DNA of 64,000 nt. Origin: Flavobacterium hungaricum. GTDB lineage: Bacteria; Bacteroidota; Bacteroidia; Flavobacteriales; Flavobacteriaceae. Within the stretch, counting starts at the first letter, position 1. The number at the start of each line of letters is the position of its first letter. This document shows, in pieces, positions 37,288-46,648 of this stretch. Position numbers and translations under genes: made by a program. Location: contig NZ_PRDM01000002.1 of the NCBI RefSeq assembly GCF_015182285.1, positions 434,001-498,000 of the forward strand, in the 5' to 3' direction. Below the pieces are notes generated by a model. The model was not told the origin of the DNA. It ran no database searches and was given only the letters and a program-made list of their open reading frames with translations.

Positions 37288-38022
37288 ATGATTTTAACGG
37301 TTGATGTTGGAAATACGCGAATTAAAGCTTCTGTCTTTGAGGATAATAATGCGCTGGAGAATTTTATTTTTGAGAAAAATGAACTCGAAAAAAAAATTAA
37401 AAATATTTTAGAAAAATATCCAAAATGCAGCGATTTGGTTGCGGCATCGGTCGGAAAAATCGAAAAAGAGTCTTTTTTCTTATTCGAAAAAGACCTGAAA
37501 ATTCATTTTTTAACCCACGAAGATATTTTTCCGTTCGTCAATAAATATGCAACGCCAAAAACATTAGGGATTGATCGTATGGTTTTGGCTGCTGGAGCCA
37601 CCTTGCAGTTTCCAAAACAAAATAGACTGGTAATAGATGCCGGAACTTGCATTACCTACGATTTCATCGACGAAAATGACAATTATTTAGGCGGTGCCAT
37701 TTCTCCGGGACTTCGATTGCGATATGAATCTCTGCATAACTTCACGGCCAAACTGCCTTTGCTCACTTTAGAAGATCCCGAATCTTATATAGGAAACTCC
37801 ACCGCACAAGCTATTCACTCTGGAGTTGTAAACGGTTTCGTCTATGAGATTGACGGTTTTATCGATGAATATCGCGCTCAATTTTCAAATTTTATCATAA
37901 TTTTAACGGGAGGCGATGCAGATTTTTTGGCTAAACGATTAAAAAATACCATATTTGCCAATTCAAATTTCCTTCTAGAGAGTTTGAACCAAACATATCA
38001 ATATAAAATCGACAATGATTAA
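37288..38022 (+). CDS. coaX: type III pantothenate kinase
   Basis: Phosphorylates pantothenate in the first step of coenzyme A synthesis; cytoplasmic. Motifs: the phosphate loop VDVGNTRIK (4-13), GIDRM with the catalytic Asp (about 92-96), DAGTCITYD (about 114-122) and GGAISPGLRLR. Length 244 is normal. A near-consensus -7 box TACCTTCG (37261-37268) lies 19 bases before the ATG, which faces away from the tRNA promoter. Its end overlaps the next gene by 8 bases, opening a six-gene envelope operon. Confidence 0.95.
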   Translation: MILTVDVGNTRIKASVFEDNNALENFIFEKNELEKKIKNILEKYPKCSDLVAASVGKIEKESFFLFEKDLKIHFLTHEDIFPFVNKYATPKTLGIDRMVLAAGATLQFPKQNRLVIDAGTCITYDFIDENDNYLGGAISPGLRLRYESLHNFTAKLPLLTLEDPESYIGNSTAQAIHSGVVNGFVYEIDGFIDEYRAQFSNFIIILTGGDADFLAKRLKNTIFANSNFLLESLNQTYQYKIDND

Positions 38023-39244
38023 AAAAATTATAATAAGCGCTTGTCTGCTTATATCGTTCGCTTCATTTGCTCAACAAGGTACAGCCTCGCCTTATTCTTT
38101 TTACGGAATTGGTGATTCGAGATTCAAAGGAACTCTTGAGTTTAGATCTATGGCTGGAGTGGCAGTAGAGCAGGACAGTATCCATTTAAATATTGATAAC
38201 CCGGCAAGTTATGCGAGTTTGGGGCAGACTGCTTTTACAGTTGGGGGGACATTTGCAACTTCGACATTAAAAACCAATGAACAATCAGAAAAAGCACAGC
38301 GATCTACGTTTGATTATTTAGCTGTAGGAATTCCGATGGGTAAATTTGGAGCTTCTTTTGGTTTGATCCCAGTAAGTTCTGTAGGGTATAAAATCCTGAA
38401 CGACAATACTGGTACAGAAGGGGCGACAAGCGCACAGCTTGAAGGAAAAGGCGGAGTAAACAAAGTGTATTTTGCTTTGGCTTACAAAATTAAACCAAAT
38501 TGGAATGTGGGAGCAGATGTACAGTACAATTTTGGTAAAATTACAACGACAAGTATTGAGGCAGTATCGGGTGTACAGAATAGCACTGCCGAAGTAAATA
38601 CCTCAGAATTGTCTGGTGCAAGCTTTAATTTAGGTACGATGTATCAAACTAAAATTTACAAAAAAGTAAGTTTGTTTACTAGTTTGAGTTACTCTTTGGA
38701 CAGTAAATTAAACTCAGACAATACAAGAGTAATCACGGTAAGCGGTGATCCGGATCCTTATACTTATTCACCAGTTTCTCAAAAATTAACACTGCCAAGT
38801 AAGTTAACTATTGGGGCAGGAATCGGAGAAGCAAGAAAATGGCTTGTAGGAACAACAATGATTCTTCAAGGAGACGGACAATTGGCAAACTATTACAATG
38901 CAAGCTCAAACGTTCAATACGAAAAGTATAGTAAATTTGCAGTCGGAGGTTACTATATTCCTAATTATACTTCTTTTACAAGTTATTTAAGCAGAATTAC
39001 CTATAGAGCAGGATTGAAATATGAAAAAATTGGTTTAATTGTAAATAATGAATCAATTAAAGATGTGGGAATGACTCTTGGAGCTGGTATTCCGATTACT
39101 GGAACTTTTTCTAACGTAAATATTGGTATTGAATTTGGAAAAAGAGGAACCGTATCATCTAATTTGGTTCAAGAGAATTATTTAAACTTCAGTGCCAGTT
39201 TCTCTTTCAACGACAAATGGTTCGTGAAGAGTAAATTCAACTAA
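38015..39244 (+). CDS. outer membrane beta-barrel protein (FadL/OmpP1-like)
   Basis: A 409-residue secreted protein with signal peptide (ISACLLISFASFAQ). The mature part starts GTASPYSFYGIGDSRF and LNIDNPASYASL and continues in alternating amphipathic strands (FGASFGLIPVSSVGYK, WNVGADVQYNFG). It ends in NDKWFVKSKFN with a near-terminal aromatic. The start motif is common in Bacteroidetes proteins related to the FadL transporter fold. Overlap with coaX and the short distance to lptC argue for a role in envelope assembly or transport, otherwise unknown. Confidence 0.78.
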   Translation: MIKKIIISACLLISFASFAQQGTASPYSFYGIGDSRFKGTLEFRSMAGVAVEQDSIHLNIDNPASYASLGQTAFTVGGTFATSTLKTNEQSEKAQRSTFDYLAVGIPMGKFGASFGLIPVSSVGYKILNDNTGTEGATSAQLEGKGGVNKVYFALAYKIKPNWNVGADVQYNFGKITTTSIEAVSGVQNSTAEVNTSELSGASFNLGTMYQTKIYKKVSLFTSLSYSLDSKLNSDNTRVITVSGDPDPYTYSPVSQKLTLPSKLTIGAGIGEARKWLVGTTMILQGDGQLANYYNASSNVQYEKYSKFAVGGYYIPNYTSFTSYLSRITYRAGLKYEKIGLIVNNESIKDVGMTLGAGIPITGTFSNVNIGIEFGKRGTVSSNLVQENYLNFSASFSFNDKWFVKSKFN

Positions 39245-39293
39245 CATATAATTTATCTTTTTTAAGCTCAGTACAATTTACTACTTTTGACAG

Positions 39294-39845
39294 ATGAATT
39301 TATCAAAAAGATATAGTATTCTACTTGTCACGGTTACAGCCGTGACACTGTTTTTTGGATGCGAAAGTAATTTTAAAGAAGTTCAAAAAATTAACTTCTC
39401 AGAATTTGTGCCTGCTAGCGATGCTGATACAGTCAATATTAAGTATACAGATTCTGGCCGGATTTCGGTTGTTTTGATAAGTCCAAAAATGCTTGATTAT
39501 TCAAATTTGGATTTTCCTTTTACCGAATTTCCAAAGGGTATAGATGTTACTTTGTACGACAAGAAACAAAAGCGTACTTTTATAAAAGGAAACTACGCTG
39601 TCTCGTATAAAAACACAGGGATTATTGATTTGATCGGGAAGGTAAAAATTACCTCAGAGCAGGGTCAGGTTCTGGAGACAGAACAATTGTATTTTGACCA
39701 GAAGAATGAATGGTTTTACACCGAAAGAAAATTTAAATTGACAGATGCAAAAGGAGTTTCTTTTGGTCAGGGAATCGATTTTAGTAAAGATTTTAAAGTG
39801 ATCAATTCACAGCGTATCAGCGGTGATATTGAATCAGAAGAATAA
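39294..39845 (+). CDS. lptC: LptC-like LPS export protein (lipoprotein form)
   Basis: Part of the Lpt bridge that carries LPS from the inner to the outer membrane. 183 residues. The N-terminus ends in lipobox FFGC (C23), so a lipid anchor replaces the usual helix, as in many Bacteroidetes LptC. The beta-jellyroll pattern is recognisable: SGRISVVLISPKM, FPKGIDVTLYD, KGNYAVSY, VKITSEQGQVLETEQLYFD and a final FGQGIDFSKDF. The neighbouring barrel protein fits an outer-membrane context. Confidence 0.85.
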   Translation: MNLSKRYSILLVTVTAVTLFFGCESNFKEVQKINFSEFVPASDADTVNIKYTDSGRISVVLISPKMLDYSNLDFPFTEFPKGIDVTLYDKKQKRTFIKGNYAVSYKNTGIIDLIGKVKITSEQGQVLETEQLYFDQKNEWFYTERKFKLTDAKGVSFGQGIDFSKDFKVINSQRISGDIESEE

Positions 39846-39849
39846 AAAT

Positions 39850-40044
39850 ATGGGATATTTAAAATATACACAATACATTTACATTGCTTTTGCGATCTAC
39901 TTTATTTACGACGGTTTTACAAAGCTAAATGAACAGAATGATACTGCTGCCTTGAGTTTTTTAATAGCGGGTATGGCAGTATTTATGTTTTTCTTTAGAA
40001 GAAGATTTGTCAAGAAATTTGAAGATAAAAACAAAAAACAGTAA
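39850..40044 (+). CDS. small membrane protein, 64 residues
   Basis: Begins at ATG 39850 (MGYLKYTQYIYIAFA), four bases after lptC. Two hydrophobic helices (about 8-22 and 38-55) flank a short charged loop (LNEQNDTA), and the C-terminus is strongly basic (RRRFVKKFEDKNKK). The next gene starts 3 bases on. It is almost certainly translated, given this tight packing. I do not know a function. Confidence 0.75.
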   Translation: MGYLKYTQYIYIAFAIYFIYDGFTKLNEQNDTAALSFLIAGMAVFMFFFRRRFVKKFEDKNKKQ

Positions 40045-40047
40045 AAA

Positions 40048-41304
40048 ATGGAAATTAGTATTATAATAATATGTTTAATACTAGCAGCCTTTTTTTCGGG
40101 AATGGAAATAGCTTTTGTTTCCTCCAATAAAATTTACCTCGGAATAGAAAAAAGACAAGATAATTTTTTGTCGCGAATTCTGGCAAAACTTACCGAGAAT
40201 CCTTCTAAGTTTATTGCAGCGATGCTTATTGGTAATAATCTGGCATTGGTGGTTTACGGCTTCTTTATGGGCGATGTAATCCTACGGTGGATTACTAATC
40301 TGGGTTTTGTATTTTCAGACTGGATAAGCTTACTGGTGCAGACTTTGGTTGCGGCTTTTATTGTTTTATTGACAGCTGAATTTTTTCCAAAAGTCTTTTT
40401 TCAAATCTATGCCAATTCCTTAATCAAGATATTTGCCGTTCCGGCTTATCTGTTTTACAGATTCTTTTATTATATCTCGTCATTTTTTATCTGGATTGCC
40501 GATTTTGTTTTAAGGAAATTTTTTAAAACTGCCGGCGATCAGCTGCAGCTCTTTAGTAAGGTAGAGCTGGGAAATTATATCAGCGAACAGATGAGCGATG
40601 TAGAAGAACATGAAGAAGTAGATTCTGAAATTCAAATCTTTCAAAATGCATTAGAATTTTCGGGTGTAAAAGCACGCGATGTCATGACACCCCGTACAGA
40701 AATTGTTGACATTGATCTTTTTGACTCTGTTGCCGATCTAAAGGCGTTGTTTATAGAAACAGGATATTCTAAAATTATCATCAGTCAAAACTCTTTAGAC
40801 GATATAGTTGGATATGTTCATTCATTTGATTTGTTTAAAAAACCAAGCACAATTAAATCGGTTTTAATGACAGTGGAAAATGTTCCAGAAACAATTCTGA
40901 TCAAAGATGTGTTGAGTCTTTTGATAAAAAAAAGAAAAAATGTTGCAGTGGTGCTTGATGAATATGGCGGTACTTCTGGAATACTTACAATTGAAGATAT
41001 TGTTGAAGAGCTTTTTGGCGAAATAGAAGACGAGCACGATTTGGACGAGGAATTAATCGAACAAGAATTGGGAGATGGCAAGTATTTGTTTTCTACGCGA
41101 TTGGATGTGGAGTATTTGAATGAAACTTACAAATTGATGATTCCAGAAGAAGATGCCTACGGAACGTTAGGAGGTTTTATCGTATATCACACTAAAGAAA
41201 TTCCGCAAAAAGGAGATAAAATTGTAATAGATAAATATCATTTTGTCATACAGGAAGCTTCAAATAAGAAGATAGAGCTGGTAAAAATGATAATTAAAGA
41301 ATGA
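40048..41304 (+). CDS. CNNM/CBS/CorC-domain membrane protein (hemolysin C family)
   Basis: A 418-residue protein with a CNNM (DUF21) domain of three to four helices (1-150, FFSGMEIAFVSSNKIYL, IGNNLALVVYG). A pair of CBS domains follows (about 205-325, RDVMTPRTEIVDID, NVAVVLDEYGGTSGILTIEDIVEELFGEIEDEHD), then a C-terminal CorC/transporter-associated domain (about 340-415, YGTLGGFI). Members are implicated in Mg or Co efflux. Flavobacterial GldE belongs to the same family, but no gld genes are adjacent, so I do not assign that role. Confidence 0.88.
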   Translation: MEISIIIICLILAAFFSGMEIAFVSSNKIYLGIEKRQDNFLSRILAKLTENPSKFIAAMLIGNNLALVVYGFFMGDVILRWITNLGFVFSDWISLLVQTLVAAFIVLLTAEFFPKVFFQIYANSLIKIFAVPAYLFYRFFYYISSFFIWIADFVLRKFFKTAGDQLQLFSKVELGNYISEQMSDVEEHEEVDSEIQIFQNALEFSGVKARDVMTPRTEIVDIDLFDSVADLKALFIETGYSKIIISQNSLDDIVGYVHSFDLFKKPSTIKSVLMTVENVPETILIKDVLSLLIKKRKNVAVVLDEYGGTSGILTIEDIVEELFGEIEDEHDLDEELIEQELGDGKYLFSTRLDVEYLNETYKLMIPEEDAYGTLGGFIVYHTKEIPQKGDKIVIDKYHFVIQEASNKKIELVKMIIKE

Positions 41305-41352
41305 TTTTTTAAATTAATGAAAAAAAAAGTCGAAAATAAAACGCTAGTTGTA

Positions 41353-41381
41353 TTGTTATTAACTAGATAATTGTATTTTCG
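41353..41381 (+). promoter_or_regulatory. promoter of ppiD (TTG-N18-TATTTTCG)
   Basis: TTG at 41353-41355 and the near-consensus TATTTTCG at 41374-41381 are correctly spaced; the leader is about 25 bases. Confidence 0.55.
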
Positions 41382-41411
41382 CAAACTGAATATAAAATTA
41401 ATAACAATAAA

Positions 41412-43511
41412 ATGGCAGTTTTAGCAAAAATTAGACAGCGTTCCGCTTTATTGATAGGAGTTATTGCACTTGCATTATTTGCATTTATAATTCAAGATCT
41501 TATCGGTAAAGGAACATTTAGTCAAAGTTCAAAAGATGTAGGAAGCATCGATGGAAAAGATATTTCATTTGAAGACTTTAGAGTTAAAGTTAGTAATGTT
41601 GAAAAAAGTGGGCAAGGAATTACTTCCACTGAAGCTGCAAACCGAGTTTGGGATCAAGAGGTTTCAATCGCATTGTTGTCAACACAGTTCGAGAAATTAG
41701 GATTGAGAGTAGGTGAAAAACACCTTATCGAAGTTTTAAAAGCGGATCCAAATATTGGTAAAAACCCTATGTTTTTAAATGCAGCGGGAATTTTTGACAT
41801 TGTAAAATTCAAAGATTACTTTAAAGCAAATCCAGAAGCAGCGCAATTTATTGCTCAAAAGGAAAAAGATGCGGAGTTAAATGCAAAATTTCAAATTTAT
41901 AATACTTTAATTAAAGCTGGACTTTATACTACAGCAAGCGAAGGAAAGTTGAAATATGAAATGGAGTCTAACAAAGTAAACTTTGCTTATGCTGCAGCAT
42001 TATATTCTTCTATAAAAGACAGTGATGTAAAAATTTCTGATTCAGAAATTGTAGATTACATGAAGAAAAACGAGAAAAAATTCAAAGCAGATGAAACTCG
42101 TGAAATTCAGTACGTTTTAGTAGAAGACAAACCATCTGCACAAGATGAAGCTGAAATTAAAGCTAAATTGAATGCTTTATTAAATGCTAGACCAGAATAT
42201 AACGAAAAAACAGGTAAAACAGATACGTTGCCAGGTTTTAGAAGCGCAACAAACATTGCTGAATTTGTAAACTCAAATTCTGATGTACCTTATGATTCTA
42301 CTTATGTTCCTAAAAATGCTTTACCTGCAGTAGATGCTGATAAATTGTTCAGTCTTCCTGCTGGAGCTATTTACGGTCCTTATGTTTTCGGAAGATACTA
42401 TGCAATTTCTAAATCTTTAGGATTTAAAGCTGGTGTTAACGCAAAAGCAAGTCATATCTTAATTGGTTACGAAGGATCTCAAACTCCAAATCCAAAAGAG
42501 AAAAGAACTAAAGAAGAAGCTAAAGCAAAAGCAGAAGAAGTTTTAGCACAAGTACAAGCTAATCCAGATAGTTTCATGATGCTTGCATTTACAAGCTCAG
42601 ATGATTCATCTGCACAGCAAGGTGGAGATTTAGGATATTTTGGTCCTAACCAAATGGTAAAACCATTCAATGATTTTGTATTCAGCAACGGTATTGGTAA
42701 AGTTGGTTTAGTAGAAACTCCTTTTGGTTTCCATATTATTAAAATTACAGACAAACAAGACGGAATTCGTCTGGCTACAATCGCTCAGAAAATTGAGCCT
42801 TCTGAAGCTACATCAGATAAAGTATTTACATTGGCTACTAAATTTGAAATGGAAGCTGGTAAAAAAGATTTTAACGCTGCTGCAAAAGAGTTAGGTTTAA
42901 AACCTTCTGCTCCTGTAACTGCAAAAGCGATGGATGAAGCATTTGGACCTCTAGGAAACCAACGCAACATTATAAGATGGGCTTTTGATAAAGAAACAAA
43001 TACAGGTGATGTTAAACGTTTTGAATTGGCTAATATCGGTCACGTTATAGCACAATACAAAGGAGAAAACAAATCTGGTTTGGTTTCTGTAACTATGGCA
43101 AGACCTTATGTAGAATCTATCTTGAAAAACAAGAAAAAAGCAGAAATATTAAAAGCTAAAATGACAGGTGCAACAATCGAAGCGGTTGCTAAAAGTGCTG
43201 GTGTTGCTGTACAACAAGCTGCTGACGTAACTTTAGACAATCCGGTTTTACCTGGAGGTGTTGGTCAAGAACCAAAAGTTGTAGGAAATGCATTTGCTTT
43301 AGCTGCTAATAAAGTTTCTGCTCCAATTGAAGGAAATACTGGAGTTTATGTGGTAAAAAACATCAGCACAGTAAAAGCACCTGCAATTGCAAATCACGCA
43401 GCTTATGTTGAAAAAGTAAAAGCACAAAGTGCATCTGATGTTAACAGAGTACTGCCTGCTTTGAAAAACAATGCTAAAATTGAAGACAATAGATTACAAT
43501 TCAACTACTAA
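41412..43511 (+). CDS. ppiD: PpiD-like periplasmic peptidyl-prolyl isomerase / chaperone
   Basis: A membrane-anchored foldase of 699 residues. One helix (about 12-31, LLIGVIALALFAFIIQDL) anchors it with the bulk in the periplasm. A SurA-N-like chaperone region covers about 40-300. A parvulin (PpiC) domain covers about 344-455 (KASHILIGYEG, GGDLGYFGPNQMVKPFNDFVF, VETPFGFHIIKITD). A C-terminal chaperone region with a second degenerate parvulin-like part follows. It helps outer membrane proteins fold. The gene has its own promoter and a terminator but follows the envelope operon on the same strand. Confidence 0.9.
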   Translation: MAVLAKIRQRSALLIGVIALALFAFIIQDLIGKGTFSQSSKDVGSIDGKDISFEDFRVKVSNVEKSGQGITSTEAANRVWDQEVSIALLSTQFEKLGLRVGEKHLIEVLKADPNIGKNPMFLNAAGIFDIVKFKDYFKANPEAAQFIAQKEKDAELNAKFQIYNTLIKAGLYTTASEGKLKYEMESNKVNFAYAAALYSSIKDSDVKISDSEIVDYMKKNEKKFKADETREIQYVLVEDKPSAQDEAEIKAKLNALLNARPEYNEKTGKTDTLPGFRSATNIAEFVNSNSDVPYDSTYVPKNALPAVDADKLFSLPAGAIYGPYVFGRYYAISKSLGFKAGVNAKASHILIGYEGSQTPNPKEKRTKEEAKAKAEEVLAQVQANPDSFMMLAFTSSDDSSAQQGGDLGYFGPNQMVKPFNDFVFSNGIGKVGLVETPFGFHIIKITDKQDGIRLATIAQKIEPSEATSDKVFTLATKFEMEAGKKDFNAAAKELGLKPSAPVTAKAMDEAFGPLGNQRNIIRWAFDKETNTGDVKRFELANIGHVIAQYKGENKSGLVSVTMARPYVESILKNKKKAEILKAKMTGATIEAVAKSAGVAVQQAADVTLDNPVLPGGVGQEPKVVGNAFALAANKVSAPIEGNTGVYVVKNISTVKAPAIANHAAYVEKVKAQSASDVNRVLPALKNNAKIEDNRLQFNY

Positions 43512-43533
43512 AATTTTTTAGTAAAGAAATAAA

Positions 43534-43568
43534 GAAACCCGAAGCAGCAATGTTTCGGGTTTTGTTTT
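43534..43568 (+). terminator. terminator of ppiD
   Basis: AAACCCGAA and TTTCGGGTTTT pair around about 9 bases and are followed by T-rich sequence. The remaining gap to 43780 is AT-rich with no other recognisable signal. Confidence 0.82.
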
Positions 43569-43779
43569 TAATGCCATTTGTAAAATTGTATTTTGTAATA
43601 AAATTTGGTTAATTTTCTGATATTATATAGGTGTAATAGAAATTTAATTTAAAAAATTTGTGATATTCAAATTATTACAGTTAATTTGTCCGATTTTTCA
43701 TTTAACATATTTTTTCGTTATAAAAAAAAAATCAATCCAAAAAAACTGAAAACGAATTACTTTAATAATCAAACATTTA

Positions 43780-44226
43780 ATGTTTTTTACTTTTAAATTT
43801 TTTAAAAAGAAGCCTAGAGTATATACCAAAATTGAAAGTCATATTTATGGTATTATCATTGAGCTTTTAAAAGTGAGCAGTACCGACATCAATGTAGATG
43901 AATTGGGTGGGAAATATTATTTAAGCAACGAAGAACAGCATTTTAAGGTTACAATCTTAAGTAACGATTATGTTATCCGATTAACAAATACACGCGATTC
44001 TGTTGCTGAAAAATACGATAAAGTTTTTGTTGAAGATGTTTTGAGAGCTGTTAAAGAAGAAAAACACCGACGTATGGAATTGGTATACGATTCGATCACC
44101 AACAGTATCGAGAAAATGGCCGAACGTCTGCACAACAGACTTATAGAGTCTAATGAACAAGAAAGCCAAAATGTTCGTCGTTTGGAAACCAAACAAAATG
44201 TAAAGAATAAGAGAGTAAACTTTTAG
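43780..44226 (+). CDS. conserved-looking hypothetical protein, 148 residues
   Basis: A soluble, charged protein with no signal peptide. The N-terminal part (MFFTFKFFKKKPRVYTK) is basic and aromatic. The middle forms alternating strands (IIELLKVSSTDINVDELGGKYYLS, HFKVTILSNDYVIRLTN), and the C-terminal half is a long basic helix (VLRAVKEEKHRRMELVYDSI to ETKQNVKNKRVNF) with coiled-coil character. I recognise no family. It is convergent with the GHMP kinase gene, 23 bases apart. Confidence 0.65.
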   Translation: MFFTFKFFKKKPRVYTKIESHIYGIIIELLKVSSTDINVDELGGKYYLSNEEQHFKVTILSNDYVIRLTNTRDSVAEKYDKVFVEDVLRAVKEEKHRRMELVYDSITNSIEKMAERLHNRLIESNEQESQNVRRLETKQNVKNKRVNF

Positions 44227-44249
44227 TGATTTATATTAATACGATTTTT

Positions 44250-45158
44250 TTATAAAATCATTTCGTCATAAGTCAAAATCGTTTCATATCCTTTGGAAAG
44301 AAAGTAATCTTTCGGGTTGTCTTTAGAAACAACCATTACAAAATCACCTCCCCAAGCCCCAAGACTCTTTATTACACCGTTAAAATCTGGAAAAACAGCT
44401 TCTTTAATGGTCTGCATTTCTAGAATATTACTTAAGTGAATTTCATGTTTTTGAACCGCAGCGGCAAACTCTTTTAATGTTTTGGCATTGAGGATTTCGC
44501 TGGTGATTTTATTGTTTTTTAAAACGCTTTGTGATAAGTTATGATTCTTGTTATTGTTATAAGCGTATATCGCTGATTTGCTGTTTTGTTTCTTATTTAA
44601 ATAAACAAAGTAGATGTGTTCTTTAAAATCAGGATTAAAATCGACTGCTTGTACAAAATTATCTTCTATGCGGTAAAGAACAGGCGTATTATTTTGAGCG
44701 CAGGCAATATCGTAGCCGCTTCCTCCAAAACTATTTTTTAGTAAGGTAAAAGCATTCACATCCGCCCATTGTGCGATATTGTTAATTAAGGTAGAAGAAG
44801 TGCCTAAACCCCAATTTCTAGGAAAAGACAAGTGTGTACTTACTTTAAAACCAGTCGCGTTATCAATAAATTTTGGATTTAAAACATATGCCTCGTGAAG
44901 AATATCAATTAAAGTTGATTTTACAGTCTCGACCTTTATTTCCGGGCGTTTTTTTATTTCATCAAATGAAATTGTTTCCTCAAACCATAAATGCTGATCA
45001 TAATCGTAGCTTTTCCATTCGATTTGATTATCACCATTTTGTTCAATAATTAAATCTTGTCCAAATTTTGTCGGTAACGCAAAAGCATCTGCCCCATCTA
45101 ATACTAAATATTCTCCGGCAATAAATAATTTTCCGTTACTGTAAAATGTTTTTTTCAT
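44250..45158 (-). CDS. GYDIA-type GHMP kinase (mevalonate-pathway kinase candidate)
   Basis: A small-molecule kinase of 302 residues. The N-terminus FYSNGKLFIAGEYLVLDGADAFALP fits the mevalonate kinase-like start. The ATP loop is NWGLGTSSTLI (about 105-115), and the name motif GGSGYDIACAQ (about 137-147) gives this subgroup its label. HMG-CoA reductase is the upstream gene, which makes mevalonate or phosphomevalonate the likely substrate. ATG 45158 is used; a start at 45197 would translate part of the intergenic repeat (IGIYTS). Confidence 0.82.
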   Translation of the reverse strand: MKKTFYSNGKLFIAGEYLVLDGADAFALPTKFGQDLIIEQNGDNQIEWKSYDYDQHLWFEETISFDEIKKRPEIKVETVKSTLIDILHEAYVLNPKFIDNATGFKVSTHLSFPRNWGLGTSSTLINNIAQWADVNAFTLLKNSFGGSGYDIACAQNNTPVLYRIEDNFVQAVDFNPDFKEHIYFVYLNKKQNSKSAIYAYNNNKNHNLSQSVLKNNKITSEILNAKTLKEFAAAVQKHEIHLSNILEMQTIKEAVFPDFNGVIKSLGAWGGDFVMVVSKDNPKDYFLSKGYETILTYDEMIL

Positions 45159-45193
45159 GCTTGTATAAATTCCAATATTTGAAATTCCAAATT

Positions 45194-45243
45194 CCAAATA
45201 AATTCCAAATTCCGATTTTCGTTGGAATTTGGAATTTATTTGG
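45194..45243. repeat. perfect 20-bp inverted repeat of the TTCCAAATTCC family
   Basis: CCAAATAAATTCCAAATTCC (45194-45213) and its exact reverse complement (45224-45243) enclose 10 bases, in the gap between HMG-CoA reductase and the GHMP kinase. A further ATTCCAA copy precedes the left arm. On the minus-strand transcript it forms a strong hairpin inside the operon. Confidence 0.92.
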
Positions 45244-45264
45244 AGACTAAATTTTTTTGGAATT

Positions 45265-46587
45265 CTATTTAGTTTGTTTTCTCAAATTTTCAATAAATTC
45301 TACTACCGCACTATGAGAAACGGCTGTTTTTTTGAAATGCGCTTTTATTAAATAGCGCTCTTCATCTGTAGCCTCAAATTGATTGATGATATTGTTAAGA
45401 TGCATTTTCATGTGTCCTTCTTGGATTCCGGTTGTAGTTAAAGAACGTAACGCAGCAAAATTCTGCGCCAGACCTGCTACTGCAACAATCTCCATTAACT
45501 CTTTTGCCGAAGGATTTTCGAGTATTTCCAGACAGAATTTTACAAGAGGATGAAGTGACGTAAGGCCGCCAACAGTTCCTAGTGCAAGCGGAATTTCGAG
45601 CCAGAATGAGAAGATTCCGTTTTCTATTTTTGCATGCGATAAACTGGCATATTGACCATTTTTTGAGGCGTAGGCATGTACTCCAGCTTCTACAGCTCTA
45701 AAATCATTACCTGTAGCAAGAACTACGGCATCGACACCGTTCATAATTCCTTTATTGTGTGTAACCGCTCTAAAAGGTTCTATTTCTGCGATTTGAACAG
45801 CCTGTAGAAAACGTTCTGCAAATTCCTGCGGGTTTGTGATATGTTTTTCTGCTAATTCTTCTATCGGACAAGAAACTTCTGCGCGGACCAGGCAATTTGG
45901 GACGTAGTTTGATAAAATGCTCATGATCACCTCCAGTTTTTCGCCATCGGCCAGCAGTTTTTCATTCTGTGCCTCTTCCTTTAAAGTAGCGGCAAATTGT
46001 TCCAGACAAGAATTGATAAAATTAGCGCCCATGCTGTCTTTGGTTTCAAACGTTGCATGAAGCTGGTAATAGTGCTCAAGAAGACTTCTTTTGTCTTTAA
46101 GCTTTATATCTAAAATACCGCCGCCGCGCTGCTGCATGTTTTTGGTGATTGACTGCGTTTCTGAAAAGAATTTTGGTTTGATTCTATCAAAAAAAGCATG
46201 TAGTTTTTCAGAATCACCGCTGTATGTAAAGTGAACTTGCCCTATTTTTTCGGTATCTATGATCGTGGTTTTGAACCCGCCTCTTGAAGCCCAGTATTTT
46301 GCAGCTTTGGACGCTGCGGCAACAACAGAACTTTCTTCAATTGCCATCGGGATGGTTTTGTATTTTCCGTTGATTAAAAAATTGGGAGCAATACCAAGCG
46401 GAATATATAAATTGGTAATCGTATTTTCGATGAATTCATCGTGCAGCTGTTGGAGCTTTTCGTCTGAATTCCAGTAATTTCTTATAATCGTTAGCGCTTC
46501 TTCGGCATTTGAAAAATAGGTTTCTGCAATCCAGTTTATTTTTTCGGTTTTGGATAATTTCGAAAATCCAGCTACGGCGTTGTTCAT
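45265..46587 (-). CDS. mvaA: hydroxymethylglutaryl-CoA reductase, class II type
   Basis: Makes mevalonate from HMG-CoA, the committed step of the mevalonate route. 440 residues, no membrane anchor, so the soluble bacterial class II form. Motifs: ENTITNLYIPLGIAPNF (ENVIG-like start of the active site), ESSVVAAASKAAKYW, DSMGANFINSC (the DxMGxN motif), GTVGGLTSLHPLV and EGHMKMHLNNI near the C-terminal His. I chose ATG 46587; the TTG two codons upstream is less likely. A consensus promoter lies 30 bases before it. Confidence 0.92.
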   Translation of the reverse strand: MNNAVAGFSKLSKTEKINWIAETYFSNAEEALTIIRNYWNSDEKLQQLHDEFIENTITNLYIPLGIAPNFLINGKYKTIPMAIEESSVVAAASKAAKYWASRGGFKTTIIDTEKIGQVHFTYSGDSEKLHAFFDRIKPKFFSETQSITKNMQQRGGGILDIKLKDKRSLLEHYYQLHATFETKDSMGANFINSCLEQFAATLKEEAQNEKLLADGEKLEVIMSILSNYVPNCLVRAEVSCPIEELAEKHITNPQEFAERFLQAVQIAEIEPFRAVTHNKGIMNGVDAVVLATGNDFRAVEAGVHAYASKNGQYASLSHAKIENGIFSFWLEIPLALGTVGGLTSLHPLVKFCLEILENPSAKELMEIVAVAGLAQNFAALRSLTTTGIQEGHMKMHLNNIINQFEATDEERYLIKAHFKKTAVSHSAVVEFIENLRKQTK

Positions 46588-46616
46588 TCTCAATATTTTA
46601 AATAATAATGTTGCGG

Positions 46617-46648
46617 CAAATATACCATTTTAAGAGTTTTGTTTGCAA
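46617..46648 (-). promoter_or_regulatory. promoter of the HMG-CoA reductase operon (TTG-N21-TATATTTG)
   Basis: On the minus strand TTG (46648-46646) and an exact TATATTTG (46624-46617) are 21 bases apart, about 30 bases from the ATG. Confidence 0.65.

Noticed and set aside
40048..41304. Naming the CNNM/CBS protein GldE
   Set aside because: The family is large in Bacteroidetes and no gliding genes are nearby; sequence alone does not separate them.
45159..45197. N-terminal extension of the GHMP kinase
   Set aside because: It translates intergenic repeat sequence; the family start FYSNGKLFIAGEY begins right after ATG 45158.
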